Assembly (NCBI GenBank): GCA_009840165.1
Contig: VXOG01000059.1
Coordinates: 52,581-116,580, forward strand
Length of the DNA: 64,000 bases
Reading direction: 5' to 3'
Source of the DNA: Chloroflexota bacterium
Lineage (GTDB): Bacteria; Chloroflexota; Dehalococcoidia; Lucifugimonadales; UBA3495
Shown here: positions 35,314 through 43,865 of the stretch, in pieces
Position numbering within the stretch: position 1 is the first letter of the stretch
Layout: every line of letters begins with the position of its first letter
Made by a program: the position numbers and the translations under genes
Notes under the pieces: model-generated
Database searches by the model: none
What the model was told of the DNA's origin: nothing
What the model saw: only the letters and a program-made list of their open reading frames with translations

Positions 35314-35583
35314 ATGAATCAGAAAATGCGCATTGAGTGGTCAGTGCGTTCTATCAAAGACATGCGCCGTCTTTCACCCAGTAATCGTGAGTGGGTGATC
35401 GACAAGATTGAACAGTACTCGGAAGACCCTGCATCGCTGACTAACCAGGTAATTTCGCTGGTCAACAGCGACTATTTACGCCTGAGGGTCGGCAATTACC
35501 GTGTGATATTCAGCGTCGAAAACGGCGCAGTCGCTATTCTTCTGATACTGCGGGTTCGCCACCGGAGAGAATCTTATGACTAG
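35314..35583 (+). CDS. RelE/ParE-family toxin
   Basis: The 89-residue protein has the RelE-type core 'WSVRSIKDMRRLSPSNREWV' and the C-terminal 'YLRLRVGNYRVIFSVENGAV' then 'LRVRHRRESYD', with the conserved R..GdYRVi.....d......V..R...Y pattern of mRNA interferases or gyrase poisons. It is encoded upstream of its antitoxin, the reverse of the classical order (higBA-like). It overlaps the antitoxin gene by 8 nt. Confidence 0.9.
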   Translation: MNQKMRIEWSVRSIKDMRRLSPSNREWVIDKIEQYSEDPASLTNQVISLVNSDYLRLRVGNYRVIFSVENGAVAILLILRVRHRRESYD

Positions 35584-35920
35584 CGAGGAGACCGTCACCA
35601 TCAGCAGGGCGGAGTACGACGCCCTCGTAGCCCACAATGCCGAACTAAAAGAATACATAGCGGCCCTGCAAGCCGACGATGGCAGCCGCATTCCGCATCC
35701 GGTTGCGCTGGCCGTCATACGCGGCGACAGCCCACTGTCCGCGTTTCGCAAGCATCGCGGGCTTACCCTCCGCCAACTGGCTGAATCCAGCGGCGTTACG
35801 GCCAGCTACATCTCGGAGATCGAACGCGGCATCAAGCCTGGTTCGATGAGCGCATTAGCGCGTCTCGCCAACGCGCTCAACACCACCATTGACGCACTAG
35901 CAATCGACTCTGAGGGATAG
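35576..35920 (+). CDS. Xre-family antitoxin
   Basis: The 114-residue protein has an N-terminal part 'ISRAEYDALVAHNAELKEYI' (Phd-like or coiled) and a C-terminal helix-turn-helix 'LTLRQLAESSGVTASYISEI' with 'ERGIKPGSMSALARLANAL'. It is predicted to bind the palindrome at 35290-35304 and to neutralise the RelE-like toxin. It overlaps the toxin by 8 nt. Confidence 0.88.
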   Translation: MTSEETVTISRAEYDALVAHNAELKEYIAALQADDGSRIPHPVALAVIRGDSPLSAFRKHRGLTLRQLAESSGVTASYISEIERGIKPGSMSALARLANALNTTIDALAIDSEG

Positions 35921-35929
35921 CAGAATCAA

Positions 35930-37876
35930 TCAGGGATGGCAGGCCCCGTCGTGGTGGGCGCTGGGCGGCACGTCCAGCACCGGGTTGGTATCGAAGAACC
36001 CCACTGGTTTCAGGCTGAACCCGCAGTAGGCCACCGGCGAAATGGGCCAGTCCTCCGGTCGCGGCACGTGGTGGTAGCCCAGGGTGTACCAGACCACCAC
36101 GTCGGAGTTTTCCACGTTGCGGTCATGCTTGGTGTACTCGGGCAGACCGGCGCCGCCCGGATGCTGGTTGGGATACGGTCCGGTGGCCGAAATCTCATCC
36201 CGGTGGTACGGCGTCACCCAAAGGTGCTTGGTCATAAAGCCGGCGCGTTTGATGATGCTGGCGTCGGGATGCGCGAAGGGTAGAATATTCTCACCCGGCA
36301 TCAGTTTGTAACTGACCGGCTGGCGCAGCGAATTGGAAACCTTGGAATTGGAAACCAACCAGTAGCGTCCTGTCATGGGGTCGATCACGCGCTGGGCCTC
36401 TAATTCCGTCCGTAGGGCGGTTTTCTCGGCATAGAAGGCGTTGAGATGCGGGTTGTCGGGACCCGGCGGCTCGGCCACGGTGTTCACCTCGTAAACCGTG
36501 TTCTCCTCTCCGTCCACGTCCATGTCCATCCGGAAGTTGAAGAAGTGCTGGTGAATGTGGGCGTTGAGCTGGGGCGCGACGATGGTCCCGTACTTGGGCG
36601 TTTCACCTTCCGGAATGCCGGCAGTGTTGATGATGCCGGTGAGCTTTATTTCCATTTGGATCGTGCCGTCCTGATAGAAGTACCAGAAGAACCCGTACTC
36701 GTAGTTGCCCACGGTGGCGACGCTGGACACCACCAGGCGGCGTGAGCGGCGAACCTCGGTCTGCCCGATGCGCCAGTCGGTGTGCTTCCACAGGATGCCG
36801 TAGTCCTCCTCGTGCATGCACACGGCGTTGGGGATGGTGAACGGCTCGCCCCTGCCGGTATTCATTGCGGCGTCAAAGTAGTGAATCTCACCCAGGCAGT
36901 CGCACCCCAGGGTCAGGGAGTTGGTGAGTGAGCCTATGCCGTACTCTCCGGCGTCGAAGGCATTTTTGCGATAGTGGTCCTTGCTGGGATCGCCGTAGGG
37001 CACCACCATGTCGGACAGGGCGGCCCGGTACAGGATGGGGCGTACCCGGCCCTGGTCCTCGTAGCCAACGGTGTGGATGACCAGGCCCTCGCGGGGCGTG
37101 AACCCTACGCGCAGATGCCATTTCTGCCACGTGACTTTCCAGCCGTCCACCGTGAAGCTGGGCCCCTCCGGCTGGGTGATTTCCAGCGGCTTCAGGTCTT
37201 CGCGGAACCGGCCCACGAACTCGGCGGAGTAGTTGCCGGATTCCGGCGGCAGCGGCTCCACGCCGTAGTCGTCCACCCGCACCACCTCCATGCTGTTGAG
37301 GTCCACCACTGCGGTCACGCCCTCAATGGGCCTGGCGTACCCGTTATCCGTTGGGCTGGAGCGTGCGAAATTGCGACACAACACCAGCCGGCGCCCTTCC
37401 TCGTCCTCATAGCCGTAATTGCCGGCCGACCACGGATCCACCATCACCAGACTGGGGTCGGTGATGCCGCGCTTCTTGATGGCCGCCCGGAACCTGGGAT
37501 CGGCCTGCACTGCGGCCTCGCACTCCATGAACTCGTCGAACATGACCCTGGGTTGCACGCCGGGGATATGCTCCCACGAAACGACCCGCCGCTCGTCCAG
37601 GGATACCACCGCCTCATAGGTTGCCGGCCCGTCGTTGTCCAGCACGACCAGGAATGCCTCGCGCCGGATGGAATCGCCGGGCCGGAATCCCTGCACGACA
37701 TTCTTGTCCGGTTCCCGAAGCGCGACGGTCTCGAACCGGACTCGCGGCCCCAGTTGCCGTTGCTCTTTCAGAATGGCCGACGCATCGGCAATTTCCTCGG
37801 GAGTAAGCGGGTCAAGAGGATGGGAAACTGACGATATACTCGAGCTCTCAGTTCTCGCCGTCGTGGAAATGGCCAT
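35930..37876 (-). CDS. Primary-amine oxidase (copper, topaquinone)
   Basis: The 648-residue copper amine oxidase starts at ATG 37876 with GGAGGAGG upstream. The topaquinone tyrosine is in 'TVGNYEYGF' (Tyr392), the catalytic base region 'FDAGEYGIG' (Asp308), two copper histidines in 'AHIHQHFFNF' (His440, His442), and the third copper histidine in 'GYHHVPRPEDWP' near residue 600. It oxidises primary amines to aldehydes with release of ammonia and H2O2. No export signal is seen. Length and domain order are typical of the bacterial family. Confidence 0.95.
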   Translation of the reverse strand: MAISTTARTESSSISSVSHPLDPLTPEEIADASAILKEQRQLGPRVRFETVALREPDKNVVQGFRPGDSIRREAFLVVLDNDGPATYEAVVSLDERRVVSWEHIPGVQPRVMFDEFMECEAAVQADPRFRAAIKKRGITDPSLVMVDPWSAGNYGYEDEEGRRLVLCRNFARSSPTDNGYARPIEGVTAVVDLNSMEVVRVDDYGVEPLPPESGNYSAEFVGRFREDLKPLEITQPEGPSFTVDGWKVTWQKWHLRVGFTPREGLVIHTVGYEDQGRVRPILYRAALSDMVVPYGDPSKDHYRKNAFDAGEYGIGSLTNSLTLGCDCLGEIHYFDAAMNTGRGEPFTIPNAVCMHEEDYGILWKHTDWRIGQTEVRRSRRLVVSSVATVGNYEYGFFWYFYQDGTIQMEIKLTGIINTAGIPEGETPKYGTIVAPQLNAHIHQHFFNFRMDMDVDGEENTVYEVNTVAEPPGPDNPHLNAFYAEKTALRTELEAQRVIDPMTGRYWLVSNSKVSNSLRQPVSYKLMPGENILPFAHPDASIIKRAGFMTKHLWVTPYHRDEISATGPYPNQHPGGAGLPEYTKHDRNVENSDVVVWYTLGYHHVPRPEDWPISPVAYCGFSLKPVGFFDTNPVLDVPPSAHHDGACHP

Positions 37877-38014
37877 CGTTGCCTCCTCCGGGCCGGTCAT
37901 GCCCTCTGGCGGGCATTCTACTACGATGCCAATCATCGCCGCGCCCGCCACGCGCAGTTTCTGAAGTCGCCCTGCTATAATTCCCGTGACGGCTGCTCCC
38001 ACGCATAACCAGGC

Positions 38015-38041
38015 CGCTCATCCTGAGCCTGTCGAAAGATG
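38015..38041. repeat. Dispersed intergenic repeat R4, copy 2
   Basis: A diverged match to 26874-26900 (CTCATCCTGAGCCTGTCGAA), located between the amine oxidase and the ABM-domain gene. Confidence 0.65.
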
Positions 38042-38069
38042 CTCAATCCATAGGAGGAACTACCCCGCC

Positions 38070-38408
38070 ATGTACGCCATTTTCGTTACTATCAACATCA
38101 AAGACGGCCACGCCGACGAGTTTGCCGCAGCCAGCCTGGGCGACGGCCAGGGCAGCGTCCGCGACGAGGAAAACTGCTTCCGCTTTGACATCCTGCGCAG
38201 CCCCGACAACCCCAACCAGTTCTACCTCTACGAGGTGTACGCCAACCGCGAGGCCCACGCTACCCACCGCGAGCAACCCCACTATGTCGCTTGGCGTTCC
38301 GCCGTGGAGCACATGTTTGACGGCGACCTGGGCCGCGTCGAAATGGAGACGGTATTCCCATCCGACGACGGCTGGCGCGCCCAGAAGCCCGGCCTCGTCA
38401 ACTGGTAA
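38070..38408 (+). CDS. Antibiotic biosynthesis monooxygenase (ABM) domain protein
   Basis: The 112-residue dimeric alpha-beta barrel protein has 'MYAIFVTINIKDGHADEFAA', 'ENCFRFDILRSPDNPNQFYL' and 'YEVYANREAHATHREQPHY', the E-x-Y and H-x3-P-H-Y pattern of YgiN/LsrG-like putative quinol monooxygenases. GGAGGA lies 13 nt upstream of ATG 38070, slightly long but the best available. Cytoplasmic; substrate unknown. Confidence 0.88.
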   Translation: MYAIFVTINIKDGHADEFAAASLGDGQGSVRDEENCFRFDILRSPDNPNQFYLYEVYANREAHATHREQPHYVAWRSAVEHMFDGDLGRVEMETVFPSDDGWRAQKPGLVNW

Positions 38409-38475
38409 ATCCTCGCTGGCCATTCCCACTCTCACTCGTCACTCCCGCGCCAACCCGTCATTCTCGCATTCGCCC

Positions 38476-38502
38476 GTCATTCCCGCGAAAGCGGGAATCC
38501 AG
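38476..38502. repeat. Palindromic repeat R3-type, short form
   Basis: ATTCCCGC-GAAA-GCGGGAAT hairpin with flanking GTC and CCAG. This is the simple version of the unit found nested at 17769-17817. Confidence 0.85.
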
Positions 38503-38531
38503 AAGCCCGATAATCGAGGGAGCGCTCCCAA

Positions 38532-39095
38532 ATGCGCAACCTGTTCTGCCGCTGCGATCTGAACGCCATCCAAGCCATCGCGGCCTCCGCTTTCGTCGCG
38601 CTGGCCATCTTCGCTTGGACGGAGCGGACGGATGTGGTGGTAGCTGACCCCGACGGGTTATCTTTTTATTACTGGCCCTGGAAGCTGTGGCAAATCGGCC
38701 CGCTGCTGATGGGCTTCGCTGGAGTGTGGTGGTTGTGGTTGAGCACCCGCCGCGTCCCCTGGGTGCGCAGTCTTGCCCTGGGCATCCTCGCGGCGGTGGT
38801 TTTCGCCAACGGATACACCGGGTTGTTCGGCGAATACTGGGGCGCGGTGTGGCGTACCGTCAACCCGCTGTTCATTGGCTCGTGCAGCGTAGCTGCGGTA
38901 GTCCTGTGGCGCCGCGGATGCGCGGCCGGCAAGGTGGGAGCGGCGATCTCGGTCGCCCTGGGCGCTGTCGTCTTCGCCAACGCCTACTTCGTCAACAACG
39001 GAATTTTGTGGCAGATATTGGACCCGGTACGGATGCTTACGGAATTGGCCTGGGCCGCCGCCGCCAGCCAGGCCAACGTGGTTGAATCTGATTAG
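38532..39095 (+). CDS. Uncharacterised integral membrane protein
   Basis: The 187-residue protein has five hydrophobic segments (about residues 14-30, 55-72, 78-95, 110-125 and 137-155), separated by short loops, and a C-terminal 'TELAWAAAASQANVVESD'. Aromatic-rich loops ('FYYWPWKLWQIGP') flank the second segment. No family recognised. Its stop overlaps by 4 nt the end of the convergent retropepsin-like gene. Confidence 0.6.
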   Translation: MRNLFCRCDLNAIQAIAASAFVALAIFAWTERTDVVVADPDGLSFYYWPWKLWQIGPLLMGFAGVWWLWLSTRRVPWVRSLALGILAAVVFANGYTGLFGEYWGAVWRTVNPLFIGSCSVAAVVLWRRGCAAGKVGAAISVALGAVVFANAYFVNNGILWQILDPVRMLTELAWAAAASQANVVESD

Positions 39096-39490
39096 GTGGC
39101 CAACCCCGAGCCAACTTCCTCAATAATCACCTCGCCGCCCTCTCTCGCATCCAGCGCGACGTTACTGCCTTCGAGTAGTTCCATGCCCAGGAGAGGCTGG
39201 TCTATGGACTGGAACACCTCTACCCAATACAGTTGATCGTGCCATGAAACCCATGCTCTGTAAAATTCAAACCTTTCCGCATTGCCGCTGGCCGTGATGC
39301 TGTACCGATGACCCGCGTGAACCAATCCCAGCCGGCGGATGTCTGACTCCGGCAGCGTGAGCCAACCGGTGAAACCGGTGTCCACGATGGCTTCAAACAG
39401 CTGCAATTCGCCGTAAGCGTCTATGATCGGGACGGTAACCCAAGCTTCCAAACCGCCGTCCGGGTTCCGCATCACCTCGCCTGCAATCAT
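39092..39490 (-). CDS. Retropepsin-like clan AA aspartic protease (cassette 2)
   Basis: The 132-residue single-domain protein has the active-site motif 'AIVDTGFTGWLTLP' (Asp37-Thr-Gly), then 'YRAWVSWHDQLYWVEVFQS' and 'PLLGMELLEGSNVALDAREG', co-linear with the cassette 1 protease (28605-28985). ATG 39490 overlaps the upstream stop as ATGA. It is the last gene of a tight four-gene operon. Catalytic activity is predicted only. Confidence 0.8.
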   Translation of the reverse strand: MIAGEVMRNPDGGLEAWVTVPIIDAYGELQLFEAIVDTGFTGWLTLPESDIRRLGLVHAGHRYSITASGNAERFEFYRAWVSWHDQLYWVEVFQSIDQPLLGMELLEGSNVALDAREGGEVIIEEVGSGLAT

Positions 39491-39753
39491 AGGCGCAGCG
39501 GCTTGGTCACAACGCTGGGGTGGACCCGGTACGTAATCGGCATGTCCACTCGCTCCTCCCAAGTGAAAGCATCCGGGCGGCGATCGCGCAACTTGGAGTC
39601 CGCGTCTATGTGCCGGGCGGCGATTTCGTAGTCGCCGCTTTTCACGTCGATGACGACTATCTTGCCCTTGTGCTCCGGCCCCAGGGTGGGCCGTATCTTT
39701 TCGTGGTAGATGGCGCGCCCTATGGCCGGCGCATCCTCTTTGTTAAACGTCAT
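39487..39753 (-). CDS. Small partner protein of the retropepsin-like gene (cassette 2)
   Basis: The 88-residue protein shares 'GKIVVIDVKSGDYEI' and 'LRDRRPDA' with the cassette 1 partner at 28982-29263 and has the same ATGA overlap with the downstream protease. Its start overlaps by 11 nt the miniature membrane-protein gene at 39743-39844. Family not recognised. Confidence 0.75.
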   Translation of the reverse strand: MTFNKEDAPAIGRAIYHEKIRPTLGPEHKGKIVVIDVKSGDYEIAARHIDADSKLRDRRPDAFTWEERVDMPITYRVHPSVVTKPLRL

Positions 39754-39844
39754 GGTTGTTGCTCCGCATCAGAACGCTGCCGCTCAGCAGAACCAGGGCG
39801 AATAGCATACCCAGCACCGCAAACGAAATTGCAGTGCTATTCAC
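39743..39844 (-). CDS. 33-residue single-span membrane miniprotein
   Basis: GTG-initiated frame encoding about 33 residues: 'NSTAISFAVLGMLFALVLLS' followed by a short polar tail 'GSVLMRSNNHDV'. The hydrophobic stretch is one membrane span. The start overlaps the stop of the 60-residue gene upstream as GTGA, and its stop overlaps the next gene by 11 nt, so coupling on both sides supports a real gene. Too short for family assignment. Confidence 0.5.
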   Translation of the reverse strand: MNSTAISFAVLGMLFALVLLSGSVLMRSNNHDV

Positions 39845-40023
39845 TGCTGACCGCCCCCCACTTGCTCCTCGGCAACAGCGGAGCCTGCCGCTCCGCGAGA
39901 TGGCCCCACAACCCAGCCCTTACACAGCGTCCAGAATAGCACGGCAATGCTGCCCAGCAGCAAAATCATCCCGGCCGTAGCCATAACTATCGCGATGATT
40001 GGCAAGAAAATATCCATAATCAT
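39841..40023 (-). CDS. 60-residue small membrane protein
   Basis: A first hydrophobic segment 'IFLPIIAIVMATAGMILLLG' continues into 'SIAVLFWTLCKGW', giving one long or two short spans, then a Gly/Ala/Gln-rich polar tail. ATG 40023 (a second ATG is two codons later). First gene of the overlapping series 40023-39092. Confidence 0.55.
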   Translation of the reverse strand: MIMDIFLPIIAIVMATAGMILLLGSIAVLFWTLCKGWVVGPSRGAAGSAVAEEQVGGGQQ

Positions 40024-40216
40024 AGCCCCGTCCCCGCTATTCTAGCATGGGGCCGCCGCGCACATCTGGCACTCTGGCACCCGGCGCGTCTCCCGGCAAA
40101 CGCCGGCGGACAACGGCGTCCGGTTCCAGTTCCAGGACACCGCGCAGGTGCGGCGGGGCTTGCCCACCATAGACCAGCTTGCCTACCGTGTAAGTAAGTT
40201 GCTGGGCCGATAGCTC

Positions 40217-40504
40217 CTAACCACTATTCCAGCCGGCCGCTTGGCAACCCAATGGGCTCACCATGTAACCGCCGGTAGTCACCTCAACTATCAGGCGGCG
40301 ATCTGCCAATTCGTAAAACGCCATTTGAGCCTGAACCGCATCATCACCGAAAAGCACTTCGTATTGATTGCCGACAACTAGGCGTTCGCCTGCACCCATG
40401 GCAGGAGATAGCGAAATCAAGCCTTTAGCAGGTCCGTCAACGGCTAATGCAGCGGTTAGCAACTCTTGCGCTTTATCCGAAAGTTGGTCAATCGTTGTTG
40501 TCAT
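40217..40504 (-). CDS. Uncharacterised 95-residue protein
   Basis: A soluble protein with helix 'TTIDQLSDKAQELLTAALAV', a Gly-rich middle and strand-like 'AFYELADRRLIVEVTTGGYM'. The last part looks like a winged-helix-style end ('DRRLIVEVTTGGYMVSPLG'). ATG 40504 has AAGGAG 7 nt upstream. Family not recognised. Nearest neighbour is a DUF1883-like gene about 120 nt upstream on the same strand. Confidence 0.6.
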   Translation of the reverse strand: MTTTIDQLSDKAQELLTAALAVDGPAKGLISLSPAMGAGERLVVGNQYEVLFGDDAVQAQMAFYELADRRLIVEVTTGGYMVSPLGCQAAGWNSG

Positions 40505-40624
40505 TTGGCTACTCCTTTTCAGAGATGGAAAAAGGGAACGTACCAAACGGCGGCATGAACCTAGCAGACCTTGTCATGGTTAACAAACACACCACCGCTA
40601 TCGAGGCACGGTTAGATCGGTGGA

Positions 40625-40906
40625 TTAGGCTATCGGCAAGCGGCCCGGCAGGACGCGAACGTCAGCCCTCACTCTGCCAGTGTAGCCACCCAAGTCAACT
40701 GCCACGTACCAACGGCCGGCCATAGGTATCGTTACTCTATAAGGAGAACGAGTCGCATGGCCACCGTAGCACTGGTGCGCCCTGCCATAGCGGTAGTTGT
40801 TGAAATTTCCGCTATCCATCACTCGCACGTTAGCCGCCTTGTCTAACTTGACCTCGACGACTTCACCTCCATTTCGATAGCCCAGATCCCATTTGAGAAA
40901 CTCCAT
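40625..40906 (-). CDS. DUF1883-like protein
   Basis: The 93-residue protein starts at ATG 40906, with GAGGAG 8 nt upstream. It reads 'MEFLKWDLGYRNGGEVVEVK', 'ANVRVMDSGNFNNYRYG' and 'RYGRAHQCYGGHATRSPYRV', ending 'PMAGRWYVAVDLGGYTGRVR'. This matches the DUF1883 pattern (short all-beta proteins with a conserved 'VxVxxxxNFxxYxxG' loop), sometimes linked to TIR proteins; no TIR gene is present here. Role unknown. Confidence 0.7.
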   Translation of the reverse strand: MEFLKWDLGYRNGGEVVEVKLDKAANVRVMDSGNFNNYRYGRAHQCYGGHATRSPYRVTIPMAGRWYVAVDLGGYTGRVRADVRVLPGRLPIA

Positions 40907-41088
40907 ATCATAACTCCTCGCTACCCCAGCAACAAATTTTACTGCTCCCAAATGGGAGGCTAATCTGGGGCAGTCGTTCTAATTCTAGAATAAGATGGGA
41001 GACCAGCATTGTCAATAGTTAAGGATAAAGCATCAGCCCTTCTATTCCATTTAACAATACAGCCTACTCATGCACCAAGGTACACCTC

Positions 41089-43440
41089 TTACGGCGGCGT
41101 AGCCTGCCCACTCCCATTATCACCCCAGCAAACCACCCGCCCATCCGTCCGTACCCCACAGGTGTGTTGACCGCCAGCACTCACCAATATGAACGACCCT
41201 TTCGGCGGTGTGGCCTCGCCGTATCCACTGTGCCCCCAACTGCTGTCCCAGCATATTATCTGCCCATCGGATCGCAGCACTCCGCAGCTATGGTGATATT
41301 TACCTACGCTGACCGACCGGAACGGATCATCGGGAGGCATGGACGCCTCGTCAATTTCGTATCCGCCACGTTGCCAGCAGACAACACTGCCGTCCGTTCG
41401 CAATCCGCAAGCATGGTTATAACCAGCGCTGACAGATTGGAAAGAACCTCCAGGGGGTACGTCGTCAGTACTGTAGTCATCACCCCAACAGACCACCGCA
41501 CCGTTTGTCCGCACACCACAAGTGAAATCATCGTAGCTGGCGGCAATGGACTTAAACGATCCTTGGGGTGGTGTGGTCTCTGGCGTAGGAGTGCCATCAT
41601 CGTAGTGAGTGAACCCCCAGCAAACCACCGAGCCATCACTCTTGATGCCACAAGTATGACTACCCCCGGCACTAACTGATTGGAAGACACCGCGCGGTGG
41701 AAATGCCCGACCGTCTCCGTTGTAGCCCCAGCACACGATCCTGCCATCAGCACGCAAACCGCAAGCGTGGCTTTCACCGACGCTCACAGACTTGAAAGTA
41801 CCTTCCGGCGGCGTGTCATCATCGTAAAGACCGCCCCAGCAAACAATGGCTCCTTCTGTTGTTACCCCACAGGTGTAACGCTCGCCGGCACTAACGGAAG
41901 TGTAAAGGTCCGATGATGGGAGAGATGGACTGCTTTGCCCGTAATGGTTGCTACCGGCGCAATCAACTGTACCATCCGATTTTATCCAACAAGCATGCTC
42001 ATAACCTGCGCTGATAGCGGTAATGTTTTCGTCGTCCAAATGGTAACGACCCCAGCAGACCGACCAGCCGTCGGTTTGGAGGGCACACATCTGCCTACCA
42101 CCCGCACTAACCGCCTGGTAGGAACCTTCTACCTCCCCCGGTGCCTGCCCGTCCGGGTTCGCCCCCCAACAAGCGATGCTCCCGTCCTGCTTGATGCCGC
42201 AGGTATGCCACGTCCCCGCGCTAACGGCGTAGAACAGCCCGTCGGGAGGCGTGGACTGCTGATAGTAGTTATCTCCCCAACACTCAACCCGTCCGTCCTC
42301 ATGCAGTCCGCAGCTGTGCTCGCCGCCGGCGGTTATCGCGGTGAATGACGCGCCGGCCGGCGCGTCCAACTGACCGTACTCGTTGCTGCCCCAGCATTGG
42401 GCGATGCCATCACCGTTCAGGGCGCAGGTGTGGGCGCGGCCGGCGTCGATTGCGGTGAACGTACCCGATGGGGCGGTGGACTGGCCGCTGTCATTGTCGC
42501 CCCAGCATCGAGCGTCGCCGGCGTCGGTGATGCCGCAGGTGTGCTCGTAGCCGGCGGTGATGGCGGTGAAAGTTACGCCGGCCGGCGGGTCGGCCTGCCC
42601 TTTGTCAGCGTCGCCGTTGGCGCCCCAACAGACGGCGGAGCCATCGTCTTGCAACATACAGGTGTGCTTGCCTCCGGCGGCGATGCGGCTGGCGGCATCC
42701 GCGACCGTAACCGATGGCGGCGGCGCCGGCTGCGGCAGGGCTGTAACCTAATTGCTGAAGTTCGACCAGTGCACGGGCCGGCCGTCGGGCTGCGCGTAAG
42801 CGGAAATGACGGCAAAGGCGTACTCAACGCCGATTTCCAAGCCATCAATGGTGATGGAGCCGCCGCCGTCGTCAGCATGATGCCAGCGGCTCTCCGTGCC
42901 GTCAGACCGCACCGACCAGACCCAATGCACGTCAGCGCCGGCGCCGGGTGTCCAGCGCAGGGACACCTCGCCGGGGTCAGGGCCGGACGCGGCGGTCAGC
43001 CCGCCGGCGGCGTCCAACTCCGGCGGTGGAGGCGGCGCAAGGGCGACGCCTTCGACCCAATCGCTGAACCCGGTCCAACTGGGTGGCCCAACGGCCGGCG
43101 CGTTCCGGACCGCGATGACGATGAACCAATACTCCTGGCCGGGTTCAAGGTCGCGGATGACGGCGGAATCAGCACCCTCCGCTTCATGCCAGCGGCTATC
43201 CTGCCCGTCCGGCTGCACCGACCACACCCAATGAGCTGAGGCGTTAGCAGCCGGCGTCCAGGTCAGCGTAACCTCCCCAACTCCGGGGCCGCTGGCAGCG
43301 GCGAGATCGGCAGGGTCGTCTGAGGCTTCCGGCGTCTGAATTGAGGCACTCGGCTGCGCCCATGCCACCGCGTTGATTATTGCCAGTACCAGCAACGCAT
43401 AGGGCAGCGCGGTCTTCAATGACGGTAGCCGGCGGCGCAT
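41089..43440 (-). pseudogene. Secreted FnIII + RCC1-repeat protein broken by an in-frame TAG
   Basis: One reading frame runs from ATG 43440 to TAA 41089 (784 codons) with a single TAG at 42748-42750. The 5' part (230 codons) has a signal peptide 'ALPYALLVLAIINAVAWA' and two fibronectin type III-like domains. The 3' part has 14 repeats of about 37 residues of the pattern 'HTCGhxxDGxVxCWGDNxxGQxxPP', i.e. RCC1/BLIP-II-type propeller blades. The first FnIII domain ends 'WTGFSDWVEGVA' and the second 'WSNFSN-stop-VTALPQP', so the stop occupies the Trp position (TGG to TAG). Read through, it would be a cell-surface or secreted double seven-blade propeller. Inactive, sequencing error or translational readthrough are all possible. 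Confidence 0.85.
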
Positions 43441-43518
43441 AATGCGGTTAATATAGCATGGACGGGATGCTGGCCATCGGGCTCCGTGCATCCTTTGATA
43501 GAAGAGGGCCAGACTGCT

Positions 43519-43848
43519 ATGGCGACCGACCATCAAGTCCCCGCCGTGTACGACCGCGTTCTGGAAGTGGTGCGGCAGATTCCGCGCGGCCACGTGGCAA
43601 CCTATGGCCAGATTGCCATGATCGTCGGCGAATGCACGCCGCGCATGGTGGGCTACTGCATGGCGTCTCTCGACCCCGATTCCGACGTTCCCTGGCAGCG
43701 GGTCATTAACGCCCAAGGCAGGATCAGCCCCCGAGGTGTTGGCGACGGCGCGCTGCGGCAACGGCAGCTGCTCATCGCCGAGGGGGTCGAGTTCAGCGAC
43801 GCCGACCGCATCAGTTTCCGCAAGTTCGGCTGGCTGGATCCATACTGA
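43519..43848 (+). CDS. Alkyltransferase-like (ATL) DNA-repair protein
   Basis: The 109-residue protein has the DNA-binding domain of O6-alkylguanine transferases: 'VYDRVLEVVRQIPRGHVATY' and 'GQIAMIVGECTPRMVGYCM'. The catalytic PCHR is replaced by 'VPWQRVIN' with Trp59 where Cys would be. That substitution defines ATL proteins, which flag alkylated bases for nucleotide-excision repair. The recognition helix 'ECTPRMVGY' is retained. ATG 43519; followed after 17 nt by a Fpg/Nei gene, so the two form a repair operon. Confidence 0.9.
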   Translation: MATDHQVPAVYDRVLEVVRQIPRGHVATYGQIAMIVGECTPRMVGYCMASLDPDSDVPWQRVINAQGRISPRGVGDGALRQRQLLIAEGVEFSDADRISFRKFGWLDPY

Positions 43849-43865
43849 ACCGGAGGTGGCTCGTC

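Noticed and set aside
40048..40213. Short plus-strand frame ending 'RRGLPTIDQLAYRVSKLLGR'
   Set aside because: It looks coding-like but has no start codon or RBS and is preceded by an in-frame stop; at most a gene fragment, so not listed as a feature.
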